A stretch of DNA of 13,950 bases from positions 1 through 13,950 of the forward strand of contig DIKO01000088.1 in NCBI GenBank assembly GCA_002423615.1, written 5' to 3'. The DNA comes from Desulfobacteraceae bacterium UBA5616 (GTDB taxonomy: Bacteria; Desulfobacterota; Desulfobacteria; Desulfobacterales; UBA5616). Both the position numbers and the translations under genes were made by a program. Shown here in pieces: positions 6,165-13,833 of the stretch. Below the pieces are notes generated by a model. That model searched no databases. It was given only the letters and a program-made list of their open reading frames with translations, and had not been told where the DNA came from. Each line of letters starts with the position of its first letter. The first letter of the stretch is position 1.

Positions 6165-8333
6165 TTAGCTGCATTTCGAAAACCCGCACGAATGGCACAC
6201 CAGGCATCCCTCCTCGTGGGACAGCTTGTCGCCGCATTCCGGGCAGATTCCGGCCATGGTGCCGGCGTCGGTAAAATCCGAATCCGTCAGGTTTTTCAAA
6301 ACCTGGGCGATCGCATCCGGGCAGGACAGGACCATTTTCCCGTTTTGCCAGGAAGGCGAGGGGCAGCGGATGCCGATGAGCTGCTTGATGATGGCGTCCG
6401 GTTTGACGCCGGACCGAAGCGCAAGCGAGGTCAGCCGGCCCGCCGCCTCGATCTGGGACGAGGCACACCCGCCGGTTTTGCCCATCTGGGCGAAAACTTC
6501 GCAGGTCCCCTGTTCATCGTAATTGACGGTGACATAAAGGTTTCCACATCCCGTGCTGATGCGCTGGGTGAGCCCGCGGGTTCTTTCCGGCCGGGGCCTG
6601 GGGACAATTTGGGATGATTCTTTACCATCCCTGCCGATATTTAAAACCTGTTTGTCCCGGCTTCCGTACCGGTAAATGGTGACGCCCTTGCAGCCGCTTT
6701 GATAGGCCGTGACGTAAGCCTCCTTGATATCTTCCCGTCTGGCGGAATTGGGAAAATTGATGGTTTTGGAAACAGCATTGTCCGTGTATTTCTGAAACGC
6801 CGCCTGAATGCGGATATGCCATTGGACCGGGATGTCATGTGAAGTTACGAAAATCCGCCGGATCGGTTCGGGTATGGCGGCAATGGATTGAACAGAACCC
6901 GACCGGGTGATTTCATCATACAGGGAGTCGGAGTAAAATCCCTGGTTTCTGGCTGTTTTGAAAAACAGGGGATGGATCTGGGTCAGCGTCTTGCCGTCCA
7001 GCACATGACGGGCATGGGCAACCGCGAAAATCGGCTCGATGCCGCTGGAGGTTTCGGCGATCAGGCTGATGGTCCCCGTGGGCGCAATGGTCGTGGTGGT
7101 GGCATTTCGCATGAAAGGCGTCCGGGGATTATCGTAAATGCTGCCTTTGTAATTTGGGAAATTCCCCCGTTTTTTTCCCAATTGAGCCGATGCCGCCTTG
7201 GATTCATCCTGGATAAAGGCCATAACCTTTTCCGCATGCCGGACCGCCTCATCCGAATCATAGGGGACGGCCAGTTGAATGAGCATATCGGCAAACCCCA
7301 TGACCCCCAGTCCGATTTTCCGGTTGCCCTTGCTCATTTTTTCGATCTGGGCAAGGGGATAGCGGTTGATTTCAATCACATTGTCCAGAAAATGAACAGC
7401 CATGTGAACGGTGCGTTTCAGCCGCTTGAAATCAACGGCCCCCTTGTTCACCATCCTGGAAAGATTGATGGATCCCAGGGTGCAGGATTCATAGGGCAGA
7501 AGCGGCTGTTCGCCGCAGGGGTTGGTGGATTCGATATCGCCCAGAAGGGGGGTGGGGTTGTCCTTGTTGATGCGGTCGATGAAAATTACGCCGGGTTCCC
7601 CCGAATTCCACGCGGAATTGATGATCCGGTCAAACACTTCGGAAGCGGATATACGTTTTACGGCAAGTCCGGTCCGGGAATTGATCAGTTCATAGTCGTC
7701 CCCTCTCTCGAGGGCTTCCATGAATTTATCCGTCAGGGCCACTGAAATATTGAAGTTGTTGAGGCGGTCGAAATTTATTTTGCAGTCGATGAAGGATTCG
7801 ATGTCCGGATGGTCCACCCGCAGGATTCCCATATTGGCGCCTCTTCGGGTCCCGCCCTGTTTGACGGTTTCGGTGGCCATATCGAATACGGTCATGAAGG
7901 ACAGGGGGCCGCTGGAAATGCCCGCGGTGGACAATACGACATCGTTTTTAGGACGGATCCTGGAAAAGGAAAACCCGGTGCCGCCGCCGCTTTTGTGAAT
8001 CATGGCGGTGTATTTTAATGTCTCGAAAATGCTTTCCATGGAGTCTTCGATGGGAAGAACGAAACAGGCCGCGAGTTGTCCCAGCCTCCTGCCCGCGTTC
8101 ATCAGGGTCGGGGAATTGGGAAGAAACCGGAAACCGGAAAGAAGACGGTAAAAATCCTCTTCGGTTTTATCCACCCCGGCCTTTTCATCGAAAAGGGCAT
8201 CTGCCGAGGCAACGGTTCGGGCTACTCGCCTGAACATTTCTTCGGGGGTTTCAATGATTTCTCCGGCCTTGTTCTTTCTTAAATACCGTCTTTCAAGAAT
8301 AACCGTCGTGTTTTCTGAAAGTGTGAGCGTCAT
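6165..8333 (-). CDS. nrdJ: class II (adenosylcobalamin-dependent) ribonucleoside-diphosphate reductase
   Basis: Reduces ribonucleotides to deoxyribonucleotides using an adenosylcobalamin-generated thiyl radical, independent of oxygen. The 722-residue chain shows the alpha/beta-barrel catalytic core. NPCGE at 271-275 supplies the radical Cys273 and the catalytic Asn271 and Glu275. Cys90 (in QLAACFVLP) and Cys284 (in ESCTLGSIN) match the redox cysteine pair; the 11-residue Cys273-Cys284 spacing is as in other class II enzymes. SGGGTGF (115-121) and PTGTIS (418-423) are conserved. A TSCPD-type domain covers about 590-680. The C-terminus has a zinc-ribbon-like CPEC...CLVC (697-713), then CGFSKC (716-721), probably the swinging thiol pair. 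There is no N-terminal ATP cone and no intein. It lies 40 bp after coaD, with AGGGAAAAGG before the start. No cobalamin riboswitch fits in that gap. Confidence 0.96.
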   Translation of the reverse strand: MTLTLSENTTVILERRYLRKNKAGEIIETPEEMFRRVARTVASADALFDEKAGVDKTEEDFYRLLSGFRFLPNSPTLMNAGRRLGQLAACFVLPIEDSMESIFETLKYTAMIHKSGGGTGFSFSRIRPKNDVVLSTAGISSGPLSFMTVFDMATETVKQGGTRRGANMGILRVDHPDIESFIDCKINFDRLNNFNISVALTDKFMEALERGDDYELINSRTGLAVKRISASEVFDRIINSAWNSGEPGVIFIDRINKDNPTPLLGDIESTNPCGEQPLLPYESCTLGSINLSRMVNKGAVDFKRLKRTVHMAVHFLDNVIEINRYPLAQIEKMSKGNRKIGLGVMGFADMLIQLAVPYDSDEAVRHAEKVMAFIQDESKAASAQLGKKRGNFPNYKGSIYDNPRTPFMRNATTTTIAPTGTISLIAETSSGIEPIFAVAHARHVLDGKTLTQIHPLFFKTARNQGFYSDSLYDEITRSGSVQSIAAIPEPIRRIFVTSHDIPVQWHIRIQAAFQKYTDNAVSKTINFPNSARREDIKEAYVTAYQSGCKGVTIYRYGSRDKQVLNIGRDGKESSQIVPRPRPERTRGLTQRISTGCGNLYVTVNYDEQGTCEVFAQMGKTGGCASSQIEAAGRLTSLALRSGVKPDAIIKQLIGIRCPSPSWQNGKMVLSCPDAIAQVLKNLTDSDFTDAGTMAGICPECGDKLSHEEGCLVCHSCGFSKCS

Positions 8334-8373
8334 GGCCTTTTCCCTGTAACCAATTTTGCCTGCGGCGGCGGAT

Positions 8374-8862
8374 TCAGGACTTCTTGGCGTATTTTTCCTT
8401 TAACCTGGCGATAATCGGGGCCGGGGCCATACCCTCCACATCCCCGCCGAACCGGGCCACTTCCTTGATGATGGAAGAACTGGTAAACACCCACCTCAAT
8501 CCGGTCATGAGAAATACGGTCTGGATCTCCCGGTTCATGCGGCGGTTCATAATGGCCATTTGAAATTCATGCTCGAAATCGGATACCGCCCGCATGCCTC
8601 TTAAAATGACATCGGCGTTTTGCTTCTGGGCGTAATGCACCAGAAGCCCGTCAAATGAATCCGCAGTGGCATTGGGGTAGGGTCTCAGACTCTCCCTCAA
8701 CATCTCCAACCGTTCTTCCACGGAAAACAGGGATTGTTTGGCGGGATTGACCAGAATGGCCACAATCATTCTGTCGAAGAGTTTAAGACCTCTTTCGACA
8801 ATATCCAGGTGACCGTTGGTAAAGGGGTCGAATGAACCGGGATAGATGGCAAGTTTATCCAT
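8374..8862 (-). CDS. coaD: phosphopantetheine adenylyltransferase
   Basis: Catalyses the penultimate step of coenzyme A synthesis: 4'-phosphopantetheine plus ATP gives dephospho-CoA and pyrophosphate. The 162 residues are the standard length for the hexameric bacterial enzyme. The nucleotidyltransferase site YPGSFDPFTNGH (7-18) carries the TxGH motif ending at His18. Arg88 and Arg91 in LRGMRAVSDFE bind phosphates. The C-terminal SSSIIKEVARFGGDV segment is the family's ISSTxxR-type motif with SSS in place of SST. An AGGA ribosome site precedes the start. It follows rsmD by 19 bp, an arrangement shared by many bacteria, and precedes nrdJ by 40 bp, so all three are probably cotranscribed. Confidence 0.97.
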   Translation of the reverse strand: MDKLAIYPGSFDPFTNGHLDIVERGLKLFDRMIVAILVNPAKQSLFSVEERLEMLRESLRPYPNATADSFDGLLVHYAQKQNADVILRGMRAVSDFEHEFQMAIMNRRMNREIQTVFLMTGLRWVFTSSSIIKEVARFGGDVEGMAPAPIIARLKEKYAKKS

Positions 8863-8881
8863 GGAATTCCTGTTCCTTTCG

Positions 8882-9469
8882 TCAGTGCCGGGATGAGATG
8901 TAGGTTAAAATGGAAACGGTTGTTTTTCCGTATTGTCTTTGGTCGCTCTTTTCATATCCGGTTATTTCATCCGGAACAATCTCTCGGGATCCATGTTCTA
9001 TAACAATTCGGGCCCCGTTTTTCAACATGGCGGAAGTGTGAAGATGAATTAATGCCGGATGTACCATGGCTTGATGGTACGGCGGATCCATGAACACCAG
9101 ATCAAAATTTTTTCCGAGGGTTTTAAGGCAATCCAGATTCCGTGCAAGATCCCACCCCAGAATCAGGGTGCAATTTTCCAGACCACAGTGGGCTGAATTT
9201 TTCCGGACCAGATCCAGGGCATTTTTGTTTTTATCGATAAAGACACAGAACTTCGCCCCTCGGCTCAAGGCTTCAATGCCCATGGCCCCTGTTCCGGAAA
9301 ACAGATCCAGCACAACGGCATCGCTGACCTGGGTGGAAAGGATGTTGAATATGGATTCCCTGAGCCGGTCCGAAGTGGGCCGGATGTTTTTTCCGGGAAG
9401 GGTCTGGAGTTTTCGTCTTTTTAAAGCGCCTGCGATGATTCTTATGGCCATAATTTGATTGATCCCCAT
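8882..9469 (-). CDS. rsmD: 16S rRNA (guanine(966)-N2)-methyltransferase
   Basis: A SAM-dependent methyltransferase that modifies G966 of 16S rRNA near the ribosomal P site. The N-terminal RNA-contact segment RPTSDRLRESIFNIL is at 30-44. SAM motif I is VLDLFSGTGAMGIEA (53-67). The catalytic DPPY is at 128-131, and a C-terminal QYGKTTVSIL (179-188) closes the Rossmann fold. At 195 residues it has normal length. Family members usually begin close to RIIAG, so Met7 (start at 9451) is an equally good initiator. Neither start has a convincing ribosome site: GGGG lies 12 bases before Met7 and nothing clear lies before Met1. The gene follows the response regulator by 26 bp and precedes coaD by 19 bp. 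Confidence 0.95.
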   Translation of the reverse strand: MGINQIMAIRIIAGALKRRKLQTLPGKNIRPTSDRLRESIFNILSTQVSDAVVLDLFSGTGAMGIEALSRGAKFCVFIDKNKNALDLVRKNSAHCGLENCTLILGWDLARNLDCLKTLGKNFDLVFMDPPYHQAMVHPALIHLHTSAMLKNGARIVIEHGSREIVPDEITGYEKSDQRQYGKTTVSILTYISSRH

Positions 9470-9495
9470 TAAATCGCATCAGGGGCCTTGTATAA

Positions 9496-10839
9496 TCATG
9501 GAACGCTAAAATTTCTTTTCAGGTATTCCGGTCTTACCCCGATGGAGGAGGCTGTTTTTTTGACGTCATGGTCAAATTTTGCCAGTTTTCTTCTGATATA
9601 TTCTTTTTCAAATGCCCTTTTGGCGGATTTAAGGTCCTTCATTGAAAACAAACCCTGCTGGTCGATTTCCACTTCCTGGCTTTGATCGGGATGATACAGG
9701 GAGGACACGTCATGCGCCTCGATCCTGTCCTTGTCCGTCATCAAGATCAACCTCTCTACAAAATTTTTCAGCTCCCGGACATTTCCCGGCCATGGAAAAC
9801 CGCACATCAGTTCGATCGCTTCGGGAGAAAAGGATTTCCGTTTTTTCCGGTTCGATTTTTCCGAATCTTTCAGAAAAGTTTCGATAAGCAGGGGAATATC
9901 CTCCGCCCTTTTCCTCAGGGGGGGCACATGGATGGGTATTACGTTCAGACGGTAATATATGTCTTCCCGGAAGTTTCCCTTGTCGATTTCGGCCTTGATG
10001 TCCTTGTTGGTGGAGGCGATGATCCTGGCTTTGATATCCAGTGGCCGGCTGCCTCCGATGCGTTCGAATTTCTGTTCCTGAAAGACCCGGAGGAGCTTGC
10101 CCTGGATCTTGGGGCTCATATCGGCGATTTCATCGAAAAACAGCGTGCCGCTGTCGGCCAGTTCGAGCTTGCCGATCTTTTTTGGGCCATGGTCTCCTTT
10201 TTCGCTGCCGAACAGCTCTATATCCATGAGACTTTCTGAAAGCGCTGCGCAATTCACATCAATCAGGGGGGCATTGGCCCGGGGACTCAACTGGTGAATG
10301 GTTCTGGCCACCAGTTCCTTGCCGGTCCCGTTTTCACCGGTGATAAATATCCACTTATCGGCCGCGGCGGCCATGAAAACCTGATTCTTCAGTTCCATGA
10401 TGGTCGGGCTGTTCCCGGTCAGGGAATGCTTTTCCAACGCTTTTCGGCGCAAATACCGGTTTTCCTCTTCCAGCCTTCGAAAATTTAATGCATTGCTGAT
10501 GGAGACAATGACCTTGTCGATGGACAGGGGTTTTTCGATGAGATCAAAGGCCCCGATTTTGGTGGCCTTTACCGCGGTTTCAATGGTACCATGCCCGGTA
10601 ATGATAATCACCTGAATATGGGGATTACTTTTTTTGATTTCCTTCAGGGTTTCGATTCCGTCCAGCCCGGGCATCCATATATCGAGAAGAACAAGATCGG
10701 GAGATTGATCTTCGATGACCTTGAGCGCTTCATATCCGTTGGAAGCCGTGACCACCTCAAATCCCTCGTCGGAAAGGATTCCGCTTAAGGACTGGAGGAT
10801 GGACGGTTCGTCATCAACGATCATTATGAATGGAAACAT
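9496..10839 (-). CDS. ntrX: NtrX-like response regulator with AAA+ domain lacking GAFTGA
   Basis: A 447-residue NtrC-family regulator, the expected partner of the kinase upstream. The receiver domain (1-120) has acidic residues Asp9/Asp10, phosphoacceptor Asp53, switch Thr81 and Lys103. The AAA+ domain (about 139-370) has Walker A GENGTGKE (168-175), Walker B TLFFDE (232-237), the arginine-finger region REDIYYRLN and sensor II PWPGNVRELKN. The loop that should carry GAFTGA reads EKGDHGPKKIGK (213-224), three residues shorter and without the motif. ATP hydrolysis may persist but sigma-54 contact is unlikely. From family knowledge, alphaproteobacterial NtrX proteins also lack this motif. The C-terminal Fis-type helix-turn-helix (about 405-447) ends abruptly after its recognition helix. 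AAGGAG lies 8 bases before the ATG. It is separated from the kinase by 161 bp and from rsmD by 26 bp. The symbol reflects resemblance, not proven orthology. Confidence 0.9.
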   Translation of the reverse strand: MFPFIMIVDDEPSILQSLSGILSDEGFEVVTASNGYEALKVIEDQSPDLVLLDIWMPGLDGIETLKEIKKSNPHIQVIIITGHGTIETAVKATKIGAFDLIEKPLSIDKVIVSISNALNFRRLEEENRYLRRKALEKHSLTGNSPTIMELKNQVFMAAAADKWIFITGENGTGKELVARTIHQLSPRANAPLIDVNCAALSESLMDIELFGSEKGDHGPKKIGKLELADSGTLFFDEIADMSPKIQGKLLRVFQEQKFERIGGSRPLDIKARIIASTNKDIKAEIDKGNFREDIYYRLNVIPIHVPPLRKRAEDIPLLIETFLKDSEKSNRKKRKSFSPEAIELMCGFPWPGNVRELKNFVERLILMTDKDRIEAHDVSSLYHPDQSQEVEIDQQGLFSMKDLKSAKRAFEKEYIRRKLAKFDHDVKKTASSIGVRPEYLKRNFSVP

Positions 10840-11000
10840 TCGTGTCTCTCCTTTTTCACCGGTCTTCAGAAACTCCCCTTGCCTCAGTACATGGCCTCAT
10901 CAACACCGTGATGTAAATATTTCAAACGACCTTGAATTATGGGGAGACCGGATGGGTTGAGCGCGGCGCAATCCATCGCAGGACTAGGACAGTGTCATTT
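10840..11000 (-). promoter_or_regulatory. 161-bp leader between kinase and regulator genes, possible internal promoter
   Basis: This gap is much longer than the others in the operon, so the regulator may have its own promoter or a structured leader. CCGGTCT (10859-10865) and AGACCGG (10945-10951) are exact inverse complements 79 nt apart. A smaller dyad, TTCAA/TTGAA on the minus strand, sits near 10920-10936. I could not identify a convincing -35/-10 pair or a terminator. Confidence 0.25.
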
Positions 11001-13235
11001 TCAGGCGGGAAATTCAATAACAAATTTGGCTCCTTGGGGATGGTTGTCGTGAACGCTGATCGTGCCGTTATGATCCAGAATGATGTTGTGGACAATGGTC
11101 AGCCCCAGACCCATTCCGGTTTTTTTGGTAGAGAAATCCGGTTCAAACAACCGTGTTTTCTCCTCATCGGATACTCCGGTACCGTCATCGGCCACTTCCA
11201 GGCGGACCTTGTTCAGCATGGCGTCATGACTCACGGCAATTGAGATATTCCCGTGGTTCTTGACGGCATAGACGGCGTTTTCGAAAAGATTGATCATGGC
11301 CTGCTTGATCTGCTGGCGGTCAAGGTTGAGCACAGGAATGCTCTCGCCGACGTTCAATTCAAAATGAATGGTCAGGTGGCCCTCCCGGTACAGGGCGATG
11401 GTCTCTTCCACAATTTCAACCAAATCGCAGGGCCTGGGATCGGCGGCCGGGAAACGGGCGAAAGCCGCAAATTCATTGACCAGGTTGCGGATGAGCTCCA
11501 CGTGGGTGATGATCATCCGGGTACATTCTTCAAAAACATCGTCATCAATCTGAGCGGCATATTTTCGTTTCAATCGTTCGGCGGAAAGGGCTATGGGCGT
11601 CAGGGGATTTTTCACCTCGTGGGCGATCCGCCGGGCCACTTCCCGCCAGGCCTGCATGCGCTGGGCCCTTTCCAGATCCGTCAGGTCGTTAAAGACCATT
11701 ACGATTCCCATCTGTCCCCCGGATTCATCCTTTAATGCATTGACATGGACCCAAAAGCTTCTGGGTTTTCCCTCAACAACCAGTTTAAACGGCATCTCCA
11801 GGTCTCGATTGCCGCCGATGCTGAACTGGGTCATAATCTGATTGATGAATTCCAGATCTTCTTTTTGTTCCTGTTTTTCAAAACTCTGTTTCAGGAGGCG
11901 GTCGGCGTTAATGCCGAGCATTTTTGCCGCGGACTTGTTGATGGTCAGAAGACGTCCGTCGCGTTCCACGGTAATAACCCCTGCCGAGACATTCTTTAAA
12001 ACAATTTCAATGTAGTTTTTGCGCCCTTCGATTTCGATGTTCTGTTCCTTGAGCATCCGGTTCGTACGCTCGATCTGTTCACGGTATGTCCTTAAGTCCC
12101 GGGTCATGATATTAAACGAATCCACCAGGGTGCCGATCTCGTCATCCGCGCTGGGCTCGATTCTGAAACTCAGGTCGCCCTCGGCGATCCTCTTGGTGCC
12201 TTCGGAAAGTTCCATGATGGGAATGCTGATGGATTTTGCAAGGGAAAAACCAAACCAGACGGCGCAGAATACCACCAGGAGGGCCACGATGGAAAGCGCG
12301 AGATAATAGCTGGTCTGAATCGGTTGTTTTAATAATTTGATTTGTTGATATTCCTCGTAACCCCGGGAAATGGACTCCATTTTTTCAGACAAACCCGGGG
12401 GAATGAGAACAGACAGCACCACAAAGGCTTTTACCGGTTCATCATTTTCCTGGAAGGGAATCGCGCCGACAGTTCTTATCAATTCTCCATCCGGGATGAT
12501 CTGAGAAAAGGTTTTAATGCCTTTGGCCTGAATGGTTTTCTGAAGATGCTTCGGAGACAATGCTTTAAGGGAATTTTTTTTGGGCCCTTCGGCCACGGCA
12601 TAGGTTAACCGCATTGCATTGACATCATAAACTTCCACGGAAAAAATATTGAATTCCCGTTGAACGATTTCGATGTATTTTTTGAGGTCCGGGGCTTCCC
12701 GGGAGGATAACAATTTTTTGCTTTGGATCTGATAGGAAATTCTTTGAAGAAAAAACCGGTTGTTGTCCTCACTGTGCTGATAAATCCGCCTCCCTACCTC
12801 CAAAGAATTTTCAAGGGCCTGTTCCACGGGGACATTAAACCAGAATTCAATACTGTTGCTGATAAAATTGATGGAAAAGAAAAAGAGGATAATGGTGGGC
12901 AATAACGTAAGGGTGATGAATGTCGCCACCAGTTTCGTTCTCAGTTTTGATCCGATCACTTTCCGCTTCCGGTCATAAAAAAGTTTGACCAGATTTCTGA
13001 AAACCAGAAAAATCAATAAAATGAGGAGCAACAGATTGATGTTGATGAGGATGAACATCAGAATGGTATTGGATACCGGGAAGTCGCTGCCGAAGTAAAC
13101 CAGGCGGTTTTCAACAAAGGTCAACGCCGTCACCAGCGCTATGATGACGAAGATGAGAATTCGTTCCCATTTGCGTTTTTTGAGCTCGCTTCCGTTCTGA
13201 GGTGGTGATTTGGGCGGAAAAGATTTACGCGTCAT
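11001..13235 (-). CDS. ntrY: NtrY-like membrane sensor histidine kinase
   Basis: A 744-residue kinase with the NtrY layout. Hydrophobic segments near 24-41, 57-80 and 101-123 are followed by an extracytoplasmic sensing region (about 125-307). A fourth membrane helix (309-333) leads into a HAMP domain (about 330-385). A PAS domain follows (about 405-520), then the dimerisation/phosphoacceptor domain with His539 in RRIAHEVKNPLTP. The ATPase domain has N-box Asn653, DDGTG (683-687), FEPDFST (697-703) and GMGLGL (707-712). All catalytic boxes are intact. It should autophosphorylate and pass phosphate to the regulator encoded just downstream. Its N-terminus is rich in Lys/Arg before the first helix, placing that end in the cytoplasm. 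The stop of the secreted DUF4390 gene lies 25 bp upstream. There is no strong ribosome site, so translational coupling is possible. The signal is unknown; NtrYX systems elsewhere respond to nitrogen, redox or envelope state. Confidence 0.93.
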   Translation of the reverse strand: MTRKSFPPKSPPQNGSELKKRKWERILIFVIIALVTALTFVENRLVYFGSDFPVSNTILMFILININLLLLILLIFLVFRNLVKLFYDRKRKVIGSKLRTKLVATFITLTLLPTIILFFFSINFISNSIEFWFNVPVEQALENSLEVGRRIYQHSEDNNRFFLQRISYQIQSKKLLSSREAPDLKKYIEIVQREFNIFSVEVYDVNAMRLTYAVAEGPKKNSLKALSPKHLQKTIQAKGIKTFSQIIPDGELIRTVGAIPFQENDEPVKAFVVLSVLIPPGLSEKMESISRGYEEYQQIKLLKQPIQTSYYLALSIVALLVVFCAVWFGFSLAKSISIPIMELSEGTKRIAEGDLSFRIEPSADDEIGTLVDSFNIMTRDLRTYREQIERTNRMLKEQNIEIEGRKNYIEIVLKNVSAGVITVERDGRLLTINKSAAKMLGINADRLLKQSFEKQEQKEDLEFINQIMTQFSIGGNRDLEMPFKLVVEGKPRSFWVHVNALKDESGGQMGIVMVFNDLTDLERAQRMQAWREVARRIAHEVKNPLTPIALSAERLKRKYAAQIDDDVFEECTRMIITHVELIRNLVNEFAAFARFPAADPRPCDLVEIVEETIALYREGHLTIHFELNVGESIPVLNLDRQQIKQAMINLFENAVYAVKNHGNISIAVSHDAMLNKVRLEVADDGTGVSDEEKTRLFEPDFSTKKTGMGLGLTIVHNIILDHNGTISVHDNHPQGAKFVIEFPA

Positions 13236-13260
13236 GGCGGCTAATGCTTAACCTGAAATT

Positions 13261-13833
13261 TCAATAAATGAAATCAATGGTGTACCAGTCTGTTTCAAAA
13301 TCCCATAACGACATGGAAAAAAGGACATAATGCAAGTAGAAGGGGAGTGTTTTTTTGCTCAGTTCGGCTTTTGCCCGGACCTGGTATTGCTGGCCTTTTT
13401 TGAGTTTTTGAATATCGCAGATCGTTAAACCCTGGATATTGGTCATGAGCTTCTCTGCTTCTTCGATGGAATCCGCCGTCAGAAATTTATCCTCTCCCCA
13501 GGACCGCAGGATGATATACTCTTTTTTCAGGCTGTCGTATTTGAGCGTCTGAATGATTTTGAGTGCGGCTATTTTTTTGTCGATCCATATATTCCGCACC
13601 TGATGGAGCTGGAAAAAGAAAGAGAAGGTGATGGGGACCCCGCTTAAAACGGCATTTTTCATTTTTTCCGTAAAAGCGCCTTCCACATTCATGTAAATCA
13701 GAAGGCCGTCCCTGGTATTGGTGATAATGATGTTTTCCAGTCTTGCTTCCTGTTCCGCAGCCCCCGGTTGAGAAACCAGAAGTAAAAAACTCAGGATTAA
13801 AACCAATATTTGTTCTGCTTTTTTTAATGGCAT
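13261..13833 (-). CDS. DUF4390-family exported protein
   Basis: A 190-residue protein with a clear signal peptide: a Lys-containing start, a hydrophobic core at about 9-20 and a likely cleavage after an Ala-rich site near residue 26. The mature part is predicted to be a soluble beta-rich periplasmic domain. The YDSLKKEYIILRS segment (104-116) and the C-terminal SLWDFETDWY (174-183) match what I know of DUF4390 (PF14334). Its function is not established, but it typically sits just before NtrY-type kinases. Here it is 25 bp upstream of the kinase on the same strand and is the first visible gene of the operon. A role in presenting a signal to the kinase's extracytoplasmic region is attractive but is inference. 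The ribosome site before the ATG is weak. Confidence 0.8.
   Translation of the reverse strand: MPLKKAEQILVLILSFLLLVSQPGAAEQEARLENIIITNTRDGLLIYMNVEGAFTEKMKNAVLSGVPITFSFFFQLHQVRNIWIDKKIAALKIIQTLKYDSLKKEYIILRSWGEDKFLTADSIEEAEKLMTNIQGLTICDIQKLKKGQQYQVRAKAELSKKTLPFYLHYVLFSMSLWDFETDWYTIDFIY

Noticed and set aside
5607..6617. 336-codon plus-strand frame running from inside the SDR gene into nrdJ
   Set aside because: It overlaps two conserved genes in other frames and its translation is rich in Arg, Gly and His with no domain. It is not a gene fusion.
6888..7745. 285-codon open frame on the plus strand inside nrdJ
   Set aside because: It is antisense to catalytic nrdJ sequence, is low-complexity in Gly/His/Phe, and shows no recognisable domain.
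6165..8333. Intein in the ribonucleotide reductase, a common insertion site
   Set aside because: The NPCGE and SCTLGS motifs and the rest of the core are continuous, and the length is normal for a compact class II enzyme.
8334..8373. Cobalamin riboswitch controlling nrdJ
   Set aside because: The gap is only 40 bp, too short for a B12 aptamer, and no B12-box is seen.
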